Assembly (NCBI RefSeq): GCF_018069895.1
Contig: NZ_JAGQDH010000004.1
Coordinates: 124,001 to 188,000, forward strand
Source of the DNA: Roseovarius autotrophicus
Lineage (GTDB): Bacteria; Pseudomonadota; Alphaproteobacteria; Rhodobacterales; Rhodobacteraceae
Direction of reading: 5' to 3'
Length of the DNA stretch: 64,000 nucleotides
Of the stretch, positions 1 through 8,598 are shown in pieces. Within the stretch, counting starts at the first letter, position 1. Every line of letters begins with the position of its first letter. The translations under genes were made by a program, and so were the position numbers. Under the pieces are notes generated by a model that saw nothing but the letters and a program-made list of their open reading frames with translations, ran no database searches and was not told the origin of the DNA.

Positions 1-87
1 GTGACGCTTGGACAGGGCAGTCCCGGACCTGTGGCCACCCGCCTACGCGAAATCTACCTTGAGGAAAGCCGCAAGGCGGCGATCTGA
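1..87 (+). CDS. C-terminal end of a probable D-amino-acid aminotransferase (partial)
   Basis: An open frame runs in from the window edge and stops at a TGA at 85-87. Only 28 residues are visible, ending in a GPVATRLREIYLEESRKAAI tail. This resembles the last helix of class IV (BcaT/D-alanine transaminase type) PLP aminotransferases from Rhodobacterales, which make D-amino acids for peptidoglycan. No catalytic residue is in view, so the call rests on resemblance of the tail alone. The next gene is convergent, 45 bases away. Confidence 0.5.
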   Translation: MTLGQGSPGPVATRLREIYLEESRKAAI

Positions 88-132
88 GCGGGCCAATCCA
101 GGGCGGGCCAGCCGGCGCGCAGCCGGACGCCA

Positions 133-2301
133 TCAGTTCGTGTAGTATTTCGAACCGTATCCACCATAGGCACCGTAGCGCCCGCCATAGCCATACCGCT
201 TCATCCCGGCAGTGTTGATCTGACTGAGGATGAGACCGGTCGGCTGGATCCGCGACGCATGCAACTGGCGCAGGGATTCGCTGACCTGCGCACGGCTCGT
301 GCTGTCCCAGCGGACCGAGAAGAGCAATGCATCGGCGGTCTTTGCGATGATGCGCGCATCGGGCACGACAAGAACTGGCGGCGTATCGATGATGATCACG
401 TCATACCTCTCGCGCAATGCCGCGAGAAAGTGCCGGAACCTCTCGGAGGAGAACAGGTCGGCCGCGTTGACGACGCTCTTGTCGCCGAGAATGACATCGG
501 CGCCAAAACCCGCAGGGCGAAACACCACCTCGTCAAGGGAGCGATCGCCGGCAAGCACCGAAACGATGCCATGTTTCGGCGCGTCGCTGAAATATTCGTT
601 CAGGGTGCGGCGACGGATGTCGCCCTCGATCAGCAGCACCTTCTTGCCGAGACCGACAAAATTGTCGGCCAGCGCCAGCGCGTTTGTCGTCTTGCCCTCG
701 CCCGGAATGGATGAAGTCGACACGATGACCTGTGGCGGATTGTCGATGCTCGAAAGCAGAAGCGAGGTGCGCAGGTCGCGCACCGCCTCCATGGCGGCCG
801 AGGTCGGTTTGTCGCGCATGTAGGCAAGGATATCGAGACGTTTCGCGCCAGGGATCCGCGGCACCTGCCCCATGACGTTCAGCCCGGTATGACGTTCGAG
901 TTCGCCAGACGTGCGAAATCCGTTGCTGCGCAATTCGCGCAGGAGCACGAGCGCGACACCGAAGATGACGCCCAAGACACCAGCCAGCGCCAGAACCAGG
1001 GATTTGCGGGGATAGGAGGGGAAGACCGGCACGACTGCGGCGGACAGGACGCGGCTGTCGGCTTGCTGGATGCCTTGCTGTGCCGAGGTCTCCTTGAGGC
1101 GTGTCAGGAAATGCTCGTAGAGCAGGCGCGTCGCGTCGGCCACGCGGGTAAGTTGCTGCAACTGGATCAGATCCCGGCCTTGCGCCTCGATCTGCCGCGA
1201 CAACGCCTGTTCGGCCTGTTCCACGAGGGCAAGCTGCTGGGCGTTGCGCTGATCATCCACGCGCGCCCGCTCCAGCACACGCTGGAACTGGCGGTCAAAC
1301 AGCAGATCGGCATCGGCGCGCCCCTGGTCCATCTGTGCCAGCAGGCGTGTCAGCTCCGTATCGCCCGCAATCTCGGCGCGTTCGGCGCGCCCCGATTCCC
1401 CCTCGAGCGCGGCAAGCCTCTGCCGGGAGGCATTGCGCGCCTCCCGAAGCGAAGCGATTCGCTCGCGCGTGTCCTTGAGCTGACGTTCCAACCCGCGAAG
1501 CACCTCGACCGAGACAAGATCGGTCTGCGTGTTGAACTGCGATACGGCCTCCTCGGCGGCCTCGACCTCGCGTTCCAGCTCGATCACGCGCTCGCTGAGC
1601 CACTCGGTCGCTTGCTCCATCTTGTCGAACTTCACTTCGATCTGGTTGCGAATGTAGATATCCGCGATGGCATCCGCGATCCTAGCGGATTTGCGGGGAT
1701 CCTCGGTGATCACGTTGATGTCGAAGACAAGGCTGTTGCGGACGCTGCTGATCTTGACCCTTTCAAGAAGGCCGGTGATCGCCTGATTCCGCTCGCGGTT
1801 GTCAACAAGCTGCGCCGCCTCGGTTGCCGGCGAGGCCGCATCGGAAAACCACGCCCGGATGCGGGCGACGGGGCCGGGCGCGCGCAGGTCCGGATTGAAC
1901 TCCGGATCGGCCGCCAGGTCGAGCCGGTCAACGACCTTGCCCATCAGGCTCCGGGCACGCAGAACCTCGATCTCGGTCGTGATCGTCGCCGTGCTGACCT
2001 GACCGCCGCCGATCAAGCTGTCGAGACCGGCAACGCTGCGCTGATTGTCCTCGTAGATCACGGTTGTGGTCGCGGTATAGAGCGGCACCACCAGGACAAA
2101 GGCATAGACGGCCCCAATCAATACCGTCACGGCGGCACTGAGCGCGACAAGCCATTTGCCGCGCCATATGGTTGCGGCGAACTCGACCAGGTCGATCTCG
2201 TCATTATCGGCCGGAGTCTGCGTCGCGCCCCCCTGATCGTCGGCAACAAGGCGAGGGGGATAAAGCTTGTCCACCGTCTGGGCACTTGAAGAACTGGTCA
2301 C
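133..2301 (-). CDS. Wzz-type chain-length regulator fused to a BY-kinase (exopolysaccharide tyrosine autokinase)
   Basis: About 722 aa, read from a GTG at 2301-2299. The frame stays open further upstream, but that part is low-complexity and overlaps the start of the divergent suhB. Order of parts: short cytoplasmic N-terminus, first membrane segment about 51-74, a Wzz-type periplasmic region with long coiled coils about 200-400, second membrane segment near 430-450, then a cytoplasmic P-loop kinase. Walker A is SSIPGEGKTT near 530, Walker A' is IEGDIRR near 553 and Walker B is IIIDTPP near 638. The last 21 residues hold seven tyrosines, the usual autophosphorylation cluster. Such proteins control capsule or exopolysaccharide polymerisation and export at the inner membrane. 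No other polysaccharide export gene is nearby, so the polymer is unknown. Confidence 0.88.
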   Translation of the reverse strand: MTSSSSAQTVDKLYPPRLVADDQGGATQTPADNDEIDLVEFAATIWRGKWLVALSAAVTVLIGAVYAFVLVVPLYTATTTVIYEDNQRSVAGLDSLIGGGQVSTATITTEIEVLRARSLMGKVVDRLDLAADPEFNPDLRAPGPVARIRAWFSDAASPATEAAQLVDNRERNQAITGLLERVKISSVRNSLVFDINVITEDPRKSARIADAIADIYIRNQIEVKFDKMEQATEWLSERVIELEREVEAAEEAVSQFNTQTDLVSVEVLRGLERQLKDTRERIASLREARNASRQRLAALEGESGRAERAEIAGDTELTRLLAQMDQGRADADLLFDRQFQRVLERARVDDQRNAQQLALVEQAEQALSRQIEAQGRDLIQLQQLTRVADATRLLYEHFLTRLKETSAQQGIQQADSRVLSAAVVPVFPSYPRKSLVLALAGVLGVIFGVALVLLRELRSNGFRTSGELERHTGLNVMGQVPRIPGAKRLDILAYMRDKPTSAAMEAVRDLRTSLLLSSIDNPPQVIVSTSSIPGEGKTTNALALADNFVGLGKKVLLIEGDIRRRTLNEYFSDAPKHGIVSVLAGDRSLDEVVFRPAGFGADVILGDKSVVNAADLFSSERFRHFLAALRERYDVIIIDTPPVLVVPDARIIAKTADALLFSVRWDSTSRAQVSESLRQLHASRIQPTGLILSQINTAGMKRYGYGGRYGAYGGYGSKYYTN

Positions 2302-2506
2302 GTCGCGTCCGCTGCTTTGCCAGGGGGTAGTTTCTCCGGGATGTGTGATGGGGTGTTTAGACCACTTATGCGGGTAATGCCAACAGGAACCGGACCGCAC
2401 GCACGGACAGACGCCGGCGGGGCCGCTGGCCATGCAATCCTGTTGGCCCCTTGCCCGCGACCGCGCCCCGGCGTATAGCCCCGCCCTGACCGCAAAGGAG
2501 CCCGAC

Positions 2507-3298
2507 ATGCAAGGCAGCGCCAATCTCAACGTGATGCTCAAGGCCGCGCGCAAGGCCGGACGCTCGCTTGTCAAGGATTTCGGCGAGGTCGAGAACCTTC
2601 AGGTGTCGATGAAGGGCGCGGGCGATTTCGTGAGCCGCGCCGACATCGCCGCCGAGAAGATCATAAAATCCGAACTGACCTCCGCCCGCCCCAATTACGG
2701 CTGGGCCGCCGAGGAGGGTGGCGAGGAGCCGGGCACCGATCCCACCCGCCGCTGGATCGTCGATCCGCTGGACGGGACCACGAATTTCCTGCACGGCCTG
2801 CCGCACTGGTCCGTTTCCATCGCGCTCGAACACAAGGGCGAGGTGGTGGCCGGCGTGATCTATGACCCGGTCAAGGACGAGGCGTTCTTTGCCGAAAAGG
2901 GCACGGGGGCCTGGCTGAACGAGACGCGTCTGCGCGTCTCGGGGCGCAACAAGATGATCGAGGCGATCTTTGCCACCGGCCTGCCCTTTGGCGGGCGATC
3001 CGACCTGCCCGAGACGCTTCAGGATCTCGCGCGTCTCCTGCCCGCCTGCGCCGGTGTGCGCCGCTGGGGCTCGGCCGCGCTCGACATGGCCTATGTGGCC
3101 GCCGGGCGCTATGACGGCTTCTGGGAACGGCGGCTCAACGCCTGGGATCTGGCCGCCGGTGTCATCATCGCGCGCGAGGCGGGCGCGCTGGTGGAGCCGC
3201 TGACGCCGGGCGGCAATATCCTGGACGATGGCGAGGTGATCGCCGCCAACGAGAAGATTTTCGACAAGTTCGCCAAGGTGATCCGCAACGGGGCGTGA
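2507..3298 (+). CDS. suhB: Inositol monophosphatase family protein (SuhB-like)
   Basis: 263 aa, starting at the ATG at 2507 behind an AAAGGAG ribosome site at 2494-2500. All family motifs are visible: the EE metal-binding pair in WAAEEGGEE, the DPLDGTTNF loop that holds the catalytic Mg2+ ions, and WDLAAG near the C-terminus. The fold is a Mg2+-dependent, Li+-sensitive phosphatase acting on inositol 1-phosphate or related sugar phosphates; E. coli SuhB also takes part in rRNA transcription antitermination. Length matches the family (about 260-270). It is divergent from the tyrosine kinase with about 205 bases between them. The family is sure; the substrate is not. Confidence 0.92.
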   Translation: MQGSANLNVMLKAARKAGRSLVKDFGEVENLQVSMKGAGDFVSRADIAAEKIIKSELTSARPNYGWAAEEGGEEPGTDPTRRWIVDPLDGTTNFLHGLPHWSVSIALEHKGEVVAGVIYDPVKDEAFFAEKGTGAWLNETRLRVSGRNKMIEAIFATGLPFGGRSDLPETLQDLARLLPACAGVRRWGSAALDMAYVAAGRYDGFWERRLNAWDLAAGVIIAREAGALVEPLTPGGNILDDGEVIAANEKIFDKFAKVIRNGA

Positions 3299-3353
3299 CA
3301 GGGCGCGAGGCGCGTGGCAAACATCCCCGCGTCACTGGCGCGGGAGAGCAGTC

Positions 3354-3959
3354 ATGCAACTCGATCACCTCGCGGTCGCGGGCGAGAGCCTTGAGGCGGC
3401 GGCGACCCATCTTGAGGCCGCCCTTGGCCTGCCCTTGCAGGCGGGCGGGGCACACGCGCGCTTCGGCACCCATAACCGGCTTCTGGGGCTTGAGGACGGG
3501 CTTTATCTGGAGGCCATTGCCATCGACCCCGCTGCACCCGCGCCGGATCGTGCGCGCTGGTTCGATCTGGACCGGCTGCAAGGCCCTCCGCATCTGCGCA
3601 CATGGATCGCCCGCGTCGATGACCTCGACGCCGCGCTCACCCGCCACCCGGATGCCGGAACGCCGCTTGCGCTTGAACGCGGCGATCTGCGCTGGCGCAT
3701 GGCCGTGCCCGCAAGCGGCATCCTGCCCTTCGACAACCTCTTTCCGGCGCTGATCGAATGGCAGGGCACGGCGCATCCGGCGCAGCGCCTTGCGCCCTCG
3801 GGCGCGCGGCTGACGCGCCTTGTCATCGCCCATCCCGACGCGGTGGCCCTGCGGGACGTTCTATCGGACCTTGCCGACCCGCGCGTCGTGATCGAACCCG
3901 GCACGCCCGCACTCCGGGCCGAGATCACCACGCCGCACGGGAGCCGTGTGCTCGAATGA
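3354..3959 (+). CDS. VOC/glyoxalase-like domain protein
   Basis: 201 aa. The N-terminus MQLDHLAVAGESLEAA is the typical first beta-alpha unit of the vicinal-oxygen-chelate fold, with the early His often used as a metal ligand. The rest resembles the glyoxalase-like domain family (Glyoxalase_3 type) found as single genes in Rhodobacterales. Substrate unknown. Its stop overlaps the start of the acetyltransferase gene (ATGA at 3956-3959), so the two are probably translationally coupled. Confidence 0.75.
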   Translation: MQLDHLAVAGESLEAAATHLEAALGLPLQAGGAHARFGTHNRLLGLEDGLYLEAIAIDPAAPAPDRARWFDLDRLQGPPHLRTWIARVDDLDAALTRHPDAGTPLALERGDLRWRMAVPASGILPFDNLFPALIEWQGTAHPAQRLAPSGARLTRLVIAHPDAVALRDVLSDLADPRVVIEPGTPALRAEITTPHGSRVLE

Positions 3960-4435
3960 TCCTGCGTCCTGCCACGCCTGCGGACATCCCGGCGATCCTC
4001 GCCATCTGGAACCCGCTGATCCGGGACACGTCGATCACCTTCACCACCATCGAGAAGACGCCCGAAACACTCGCCGCCGACATCGCCGCGCGCGGCCCGG
4101 CCTTTCTGGTGGCTGAGAGCATCGGCACGCTCCTTGGCTTTGCCAGCTACGGCCCGTTTCGCGGCGGCCCCGGCTATGCCCATACCGCCGAGCACACGGT
4201 GATCCTGTCCGGGCCGGCACGCGGGCAGGGCATCGGGCGCGCGCTTATGACGCGGCTTGAAGAGGCGGCGCGCGGGCAGGGCATTCACGCCCTTGTCGGT
4301 GCCGTGAGCGGGGCCAATCCGGGGGCCATCGCCTTTCACAGGGCGATCGGCTTTGACCGCGTGGGCCATTTGCCGCAGGTCGGGCGAAAATTCGGGCAAT
4401 GGCTCGATCTCGTGCTTTTGCAGAAAACCTTCTGA
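3956..4435 (+). CDS. GNAT family N-acetyltransferase (phosphinothricin acetyltransferase-like)
   Basis: 159 aa, starting at the ATG that overlaps the stop of the glyoxalase-like gene. It opens with ILRPATPADIPAILAIWN and carries the acetyl-CoA pyrophosphate loop GPARGQGIGRALM followed by SGANPGAIAFHRAIGF, both typical of the Pat/Bar branch of GNAT enzymes. Enzymes of this branch acetylate small amino-acid-like amines such as methionine sulfone or phosphinothricin. The exact substrate cannot be read from the sequence. Confidence 0.88.
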   Translation: MILRPATPADIPAILAIWNPLIRDTSITFTTIEKTPETLAADIAARGPAFLVAESIGTLLGFASYGPFRGGPGYAHTAEHTVILSGPARGQGIGRALMTRLEEAARGQGIHALVGAVSGANPGAIAFHRAIGFDRVGHLPQVGRKFGQWLDLVLLQKTF

Positions 4436-4479
4436 CGGTTTGCGCTGACACCGCCCGCGTTCCGCGATAGTCTGCGCCC

Positions 4480-5163
4480 ATGTCGATCTGGACCCGTATC
4501 ACAGAGGCGCTTCAGGCGCTCGCCAATGGCGAGAGCCTTGCCCATGTCTTTGACCTTCTGCGCACCCCGCCCGAACGCAGCGTCGCCTTCACCATCGCGG
4601 TGATCGCGCTCTCGGCCAAGATGGCCAAGGCCGACGGGCTTGTGACCCGCGACGAGGTGACCGCCTTTCGCGAGGTGTTCCAGATTCCACCCGAGGAAGA
4701 ACCAAACGCCGCCCGCGTCTTCAACCTCGCACGGCAGGACGTGGCCGGGTTCGAGGATTACGCCGCGCGAATCGCGCGCATGTTCGACGGTGCCCCCGAG
4801 ACGCTGTGCGATCTCATGGAAGGTCTTTTCCACATCGCAATGGCCGACGGGATCTATCACCCCAACGAGGATGCCTTTCTGGAACGGGTGGCCGAGATTT
4901 TCGGCCTGCCCCAACGGCATTTCCGCGCGCTGCGCGCGCGTTTCGTCCCCGAGGCCTTGCCCGACCCATGGTCGGTTCTTGGCGTGACGGCGGATATGCC
5001 GATGAAGGAGATCCGCGCCGTATGGCGGCAGATGGTGCGCGATTGCCACCCCGACCGGATGCAGGCGCGCGGCGTGCCCAAAGAGGCGGTGCTGCTGGCG
5101 GAAAAGCGCCTGAAGGATATCAACCGCGCCTGGGAAGAGATCAGCGCCGCGCGCGCCTCTTAA
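4480..5163 (+). CDS. TerB-like plus J-domain protein (DjlA-type, soluble)
   Basis: 227 aa. The first two thirds are an all-helical TerB/DjlA-type region with acidic helices (KADGLVTRDEV near 50, MADGIYHPNED near 121). The C-terminus, about 162-227, is a J-domain with the HPD tripeptide at 190-192, the contact that stimulates DnaK ATPase. E. coli DjlA has an N-terminal membrane anchor; none is seen here, so this looks like a cytosolic co-chaperone. It stands alone, 44 bases after the acetyltransferase gene. Confidence 0.82.
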   Translation: MSIWTRITEALQALANGESLAHVFDLLRTPPERSVAFTIAVIALSAKMAKADGLVTRDEVTAFREVFQIPPEEEPNAARVFNLARQDVAGFEDYAARIARMFDGAPETLCDLMEGLFHIAMADGIYHPNEDAFLERVAEIFGLPQRHFRALRARFVPEALPDPWSVLGVTADMPMKEIRAVWRQMVRDCHPDRMQARGVPKEAVLLAEKRLKDINRAWEEISAARAS

Positions 5164-5194
5164 AACCGCCCGGCACCTGCCCTATCTTACCCCC

Positions 5195-5548
5195 ATGAAA
5201 CGGCTTGCCCTCATCCTCGCGCTCACGCTCCCCGCCGCGCCCGCGCCCGCGCAGGAGGGCGAGGGCCGCTCGCTGATGGAAGAGGGCGCGCGGCTGTTCT
5301 GGGAAGGTATCCGCCGCGAGATGGGCCCCGCCCTCGACTCCTTGCGCGAACGCGCGGACGAGATCGAGCCGGCAATCCGCGATTTTGTCGAACGGATGGG
5401 GCCGGCGCTTGGCGAGATGATGGACAAGATCGGCGATCTGAGCGCCTATCACCCGCCCGAGGTGCTGCCCAATGGCGACATCATCATCCGCCGCAAGACC
5501 CCGCAGGAGCTGAAGGACGATCTGCCCGAAGGCGAGGTGGAGATCTAA
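5195..5548 (+). CDS. Small secreted protein of unknown function
   Basis: 117 aa. A clear signal peptide (MKRLALILALTLPAAPAPA, cleavage probably after A19) is followed by a short helical, charged mature region with no cysteines and no domain I recognise. Homologues occur across Rhodobacterales and are sometimes labelled ATPase, but no nucleotide-binding motif is present. The final four bases overlap the end of the convergent FAD oxidase gene. Confidence 0.78.
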   Translation: MKRLALILALTLPAAPAPAQEGEGRSLMEEGARLFWEGIRREMGPALDSLRERADEIEPAIRDFVERMGPALGEMMDKIGDLSAYHPPEVLPNGDIIIRRKTPQELKDDLPEGEVEI

Positions 5549-6957
5549 TCCTCCGACCGCAGGACGGCACCGGGATTCATGATGCCTGACGGATCGAGCG
5601 CCGCCTTGATCGCACGCATGGCCGAAAGCTTCACCGGATCGCTGTAACGTTCGAGATCATCCACCTTGAGCCGCCCGATCCCGTGCTCGGCGCTGACCGA
5701 TCCACCCATCTCATGCACCAGATCGTGCAGCATCCGCTTTATGGTGTCGCGCTCGGCCATGTGGTCGGCGCGGCTCTGCCCCGGCATGGGAAAGACGTTG
5801 TAATGCAGGTTGCCATCGCCCAGATGCCCGAAACAGTTGATGCGGAACGCACCGATTCCGGCGATCACCGCCCGCCCGCGCGCGATGAAATCCGGGACCG
5901 CCGAAAGCGGCAGCGAGATGTCATGCGAGCTGACCGAACCGATGCGCCGGTTGGCCTCGGGGGTCTGCTCGCGCACCTCCCAGAATTCGCGCCGCTGCGC
6001 CTCGGACTGCGCAATCAGCCCGTCGCTGACCAGACCCGCCGCCATCCCTGCCTCGAACAAGGACTCCAGCGCGGCCGCCGGATCAAGCCCGCGCGCCAGC
6101 CCCACATCGACCAGCACGAACCATTCCGGCCGCTCGGCAAAGGGCTGACGGATCCCGGGCAGCGTCTCGGCAAGAAATTCCAGCCCCTGCCGATGCATCA
6201 ACTCGAAGGCGCTCACCCCCTCGCCAAGGTGGTCACGGGCAAGGCTCAGCAGATCGAGCGCCGCGCGCGGGCTCTCGACCACGAAAAACGCCGTGCCCTC
6301 ACCCGCAGGCAACGGCGAGAGCCTCAGCGCCGCGGCGGTGATCACCCCCAGCGTGCCCTCGGACCCGATCATCAGGTTGCGCAGGTCATAGCCGGTATTG
6401 TCCTTGCGCAGCCGCTTCAGCCCATGCCACACCTGCCCGTCGGGCATCACCACCTCCAGCCCAAGGCACAGATCGCGCGCATTGCCGTAGCGCAGCACGT
6501 TGACCCCACCCGCATTGGTGGCCAACAGCCCGCCGATCCGCGCCGATCCCTTGGCGGCGATGGACAGCGGAAACAGCCGCCCGGCCTCGCGCGCCACGCC
6601 GTGCACCTCTTCAAGGATCGCGCCCGCCTCGACCACGATCACGTTCTCCTCTGGCCAGAGACCCCGCACCGCGCGCATCCGCTCAAGGCTCAGGATCACG
6701 GGCACCGCGCCGCCCGGCGAAATCTGCCCTCCGACCAGCCCGGTGCCGCCACCATAGGGCACCACCGGCACGCGCGCGGCCGCACAGGCACGCACCACCG
6801 ACGCCACCTCCTCGGTGCTTTGGGGGGCCACCACAAGGCCCTGACCCTTCCAGCGCCCGCGCGGCTCCTCGAAATAGCACGGCGCGGCCTCGCGCAGGGC
6901 CGCGGGCGGCAGAGGCAGGGCGGCCAGAAACTCGGGCGTGGCGGATATATGGCTCAT
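5545..6957 (-). CDS. FAD-binding 2-hydroxyacid oxidase/dehydrogenase (GlcD/D-lactate dehydrogenase type)
   Basis: 470 aa from the ATG at 6957; a TTG three codons upstream is possible but less likely. The PCMH-type FAD-binding motif PYGGGTGLVGGQ lies near residue 75. The C-terminal FAD oxidase domain carries FGHLGDGNLHYNV and the SAEHGIGRLK signature. Such flavoproteins oxidise D-2-hydroxyacids (glycolate, D-lactate, D-2-hydroxyglutarate). There are no glcE/glcF partners next to it, so a stand-alone D-lactate or 2-hydroxyglutarate dehydrogenase is more likely than a glycolate oxidase subunit. Confidence 0.85.
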   Translation of the reverse strand: MSHISATPEFLAALPLPPAALREAAPCYFEEPRGRWKGQGLVVAPQSTEEVASVVRACAAARVPVVPYGGGTGLVGGQISPGGAVPVILSLERMRAVRGLWPEENVIVVEAGAILEEVHGVAREAGRLFPLSIAAKGSARIGGLLATNAGGVNVLRYGNARDLCLGLEVVMPDGQVWHGLKRLRKDNTGYDLRNLMIGSEGTLGVITAAALRLSPLPAGEGTAFFVVESPRAALDLLSLARDHLGEGVSAFELMHRQGLEFLAETLPGIRQPFAERPEWFVLVDVGLARGLDPAAALESLFEAGMAAGLVSDGLIAQSEAQRREFWEVREQTPEANRRIGSVSSHDISLPLSAVPDFIARGRAVIAGIGAFRINCFGHLGDGNLHYNVFPMPGQSRADHMAERDTIKRMLHDLVHEMGGSVSAEHGIGRLKVDDLERYSDPVKLSAMRAIKAALDPSGIMNPGAVLRSED

Positions 6958-6998
6958 GCTTTTCAACTCTTATGGCCGGGAATCTGGAAAAGCCCCGG

Positions 6999-7020
6999 CT
7001 TCATCGTTCCAAAAATACTC
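6999..7020 (-). repeat. Copy 1 of the 3'-end repeat element
   Basis: Read on the minus strand this is GAGTATTT, two bases, GGAACGATGAAG. It lies ten bases after the stop of the CoA-binding gene, in its sense direction. The same 22-base core recurs at 33498-33519 and 44318-44339, differing only at the two variable bases. Confidence 0.7.
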
Positions 7021-7029
7021 ATGTCCCGT

Positions 7030-7503
7030 TCAGAGCTTCGACGAGATCACACCGGTGTTGAAGCCCCCCATCCGCAACTCACCAAAAAGCCGCTGATACT
7101 CGATCTTGGGGCAGCGGTTCATCACCACATCGACGCCGCGCGCCCGCGCCATCTCGGCGGCGGCCTCATGTTCCACCCCGATCTGCATCCAGACCGTGCG
7201 CAGCGTGGGAAAGCGGTCGAGCGCCTCGTCGACGATGGGCGGCACGTGCTCGGAGCGGCGGAAGATGTCGATCATGTCCACGCCTCCCTCTATGTCGCTC
7301 AGCCGCGCCACCACCTTTTGCCCGAAGAGCATTTCGCCCGCATGGCCGGGATTGACCGGCACCACGTCGAATTTCTTCAGGGACAGGTAACGCGCCACAT
7401 AGTAGGACGGGCGCACCGGGTTCATGGACACCCCCACAACCGCCACGCGCCGCGTGCGGGTGAGGATATCACGCAGAAAGGAATCGCTGTAGGTCTCGCT
7501 CAT
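7030..7503 (-). CDS. CoA-binding domain protein (YccU-like)
   Basis: 157 aa, which is a single CoA_binding (Rossmann) domain. The N-terminal strand-loop RRVAVVGVSMNPVRPSYYVARYL contains the nucleotide-binding loop, and MNRCPKIEY near the C-terminus is characteristic of the YccU family. The protein resembles the CoA-binding lobe of succinyl-CoA synthetase without the ligase part. Its physiological role is not established. It may be co-transcribed with the oxidase downstream, separated by 72 bases that hold a repeat copy. Confidence 0.85.
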   Translation of the reverse strand: MSETYSDSFLRDILTRTRRVAVVGVSMNPVRPSYYVARYLSLKKFDVVPVNPGHAGEMLFGQKVVARLSDIEGGVDMIDIFRRSEHVPPIVDEALDRFPTLRTVWMQIGVEHEAAAEMARARGVDVVMNRCPKIEYQRLFGELRMGGFNTGVISSKL

Positions 7504-7534
7504 GGGGCGCAGTCAATCACGATACCGGAGAAGA

Positions 7535-7564
7535 AAAAAGCGCCCAAGTCAATGCTTGGGCGCC
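7535..7564 (-). terminator. Strong Rho-independent terminator, minus strand
   Basis: A perfect 9-bp stem (GCGCCCAAG/CTTGGGCGC) at 7541-7564 with a 6-base loop is followed on the minus strand by TTTTTTCTTC. It ends transcription coming from rlmB, or from a separate short transcript in the roughly 150-base region between rlmB and this hairpin. Confidence 0.85.
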
Positions 7565-7700
7565 AGTCGCGGAACGAGGGACAGTGATACGAAGCACCGA
7601 GGTTCCGTCTACGGCGCTTCTAAGACAGATATAGGTCCGATCTCAGCTATAAAAAGGGGCTGTAAAGAAGCTGTGACCGCAATTTCGTCCCTTCGCCCCG
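7565..7700 (-). ncRNA. Possible small RNA or long 3' UTR between rlmB and the terminator
   Basis: This stretch has no convincing open frame, is less GC-rich than its neighbours, and ends directly in the strong minus-strand terminator. A terminator 150 bases past rlmB is unusual in such compact DNA, so a 3'-UTR-derived or independent small RNA is possible. I see no well-spaced promoter, only AT-rich patches (TATAGC, CTATATC). Weak call. Confidence 0.25.
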
Positions 7701-7713
7701 CGCGCACCGCCCC

Positions 7714-8490
7714 TCAGCCGCGCACGGCATAAAGCGCCACCGCGGCAGCGTTCGAGACGTTGAGCGACCCGAACGCGCCGGGAAAGTCGATCCGCACCAG
7801 CATATCGACGCTCTCGCGGGTCCGCTCGCGCAGCCCCGGCCCCTCGGCGCCAAGAACCAGAGCCACAGGCCGGTCGCGGCGGCCCTCAAGCGCGGTTTCA
7901 ATATCGGTTTCGGCCTCGCCCGCAAGCCCGAGCACGAGATAGCCCATGCCCTGCAATTCCGTGATGGCATCGGCGAGGTTGCGCACCCGCAGATAGGGTT
8001 GCCGCTCCAGCGCGCCGCTTGCCGTCTTGGCGAGCGCCCCGGTCTCGGGCGTGGAATGGTGGCGCGGCGCAATGACTGCGCGTGCGCCGAACACCTCGGC
8101 CGAGCGCAGGATCGCGCCCACGTTATGCGGGTCGGTCACGCGATCGAGCAGCACCAGACGCGGCGCGCCGGGGCCGTCGCGCAACGCCACATCGGCCAGA
8201 CTGCCCCAGTCGAGCGGCTTGACCTCTAGCGCCGCGCCCTGATGCACCGACGCCGGATCGAGCGGCGCGGAAAAGCGGCGCGGGTCGGCGATCTCGGGGG
8301 CCATCCCGCTTGCCGCGATGGCCTCTGCCAGCTTGTCGGCGGCGTTGCGCGTGACGATGAGGCGCAGCCGTTCGCGCCGCGGGTTTTCCAGCGCGTCGCG
8401 CACCGCGTGCAGGCCGAAAAGCCAGACCGTCTCGGCGGCGGCGGTCTTTTTCGCCTGTTCCTTGTCGATCACCCAGCGGGGTTTCTTCAT
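7714..8490 (-). CDS. rlmB: 23S rRNA 2'-O-ribose methyltransferase, TrmH/RlmB family
   Basis: 258 aa from the ATG at 8490, behind AGGAAAGGG. The N-terminal substrate-binding domain begins at WLFGLHAVRDALENPRR. The C-terminal SPOUT (knotted) domain has motif 1 (LDRVTDPHNVGAILRSAE), motif 2 (LVLGAEGPGL) and motif 3 (SLNVSNAAAVALY), which together bind SAM. The best fit is RlmB, which methylates G2251 of 23S rRNA; the general TrmH-family assignment is certain and the target is inferred. It is divergent from tRNA-Tyr. Confidence 0.88.
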   Translation of the reverse strand: MKKPRWVIDKEQAKKTAAAETVWLFGLHAVRDALENPRRERLRLIVTRNAADKLAEAIAASGMAPEIADPRRFSAPLDPASVHQGAALEVKPLDWGSLADVALRDGPGAPRLVLLDRVTDPHNVGAILRSAEVFGARAVIAPRHHSTPETGALAKTASGALERQPYLRVRNLADAITELQGMGYLVLGLAGEAETDIETALEGRRDRPVALVLGAEGPGLRERTRESVDMLVRIDFPGAFGSLNVSNAAAVALYAVRG

Positions 8491-8558
8491 CGCGCGCCCT
8501 TTCCTGTCCGGCGCGGGCAATGACACGCGCGCGCCCTGTCATGCAAGCGATTTTCCGG

Positions 8559-8586
8559 TTGACGCCCCGACGCGCCGATTTTATGA
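8559..8586 (+). promoter_or_regulatory. Probable promoter of tRNA-Tyr
   Basis: A TTGACG -35 box at 8559-8564 and a TTATGA -10-like box at 8581-8586 are separated by 16 bases. They end 12 bases before the mature tRNA 5' end. The -10 is a modest match. Confidence 0.45.
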
Positions 8587-8598
8587 CGCCCGTTACGT

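Noticed and set aside
2302..2574. N-terminal extension of the tyrosine kinase to 2574
   Set aside because: The extra 91 residues are low-complexity, overlap the divergent suhB start and its ribosome site, and precede the conserved Wzz N-terminus; a GTG at 2301 explains the protein better.
5683..7587. Long plus-strand frame across the FAD oxidase and CoA-binding gene
   Set aside because: His/Arg-rich antisense translation without motifs.
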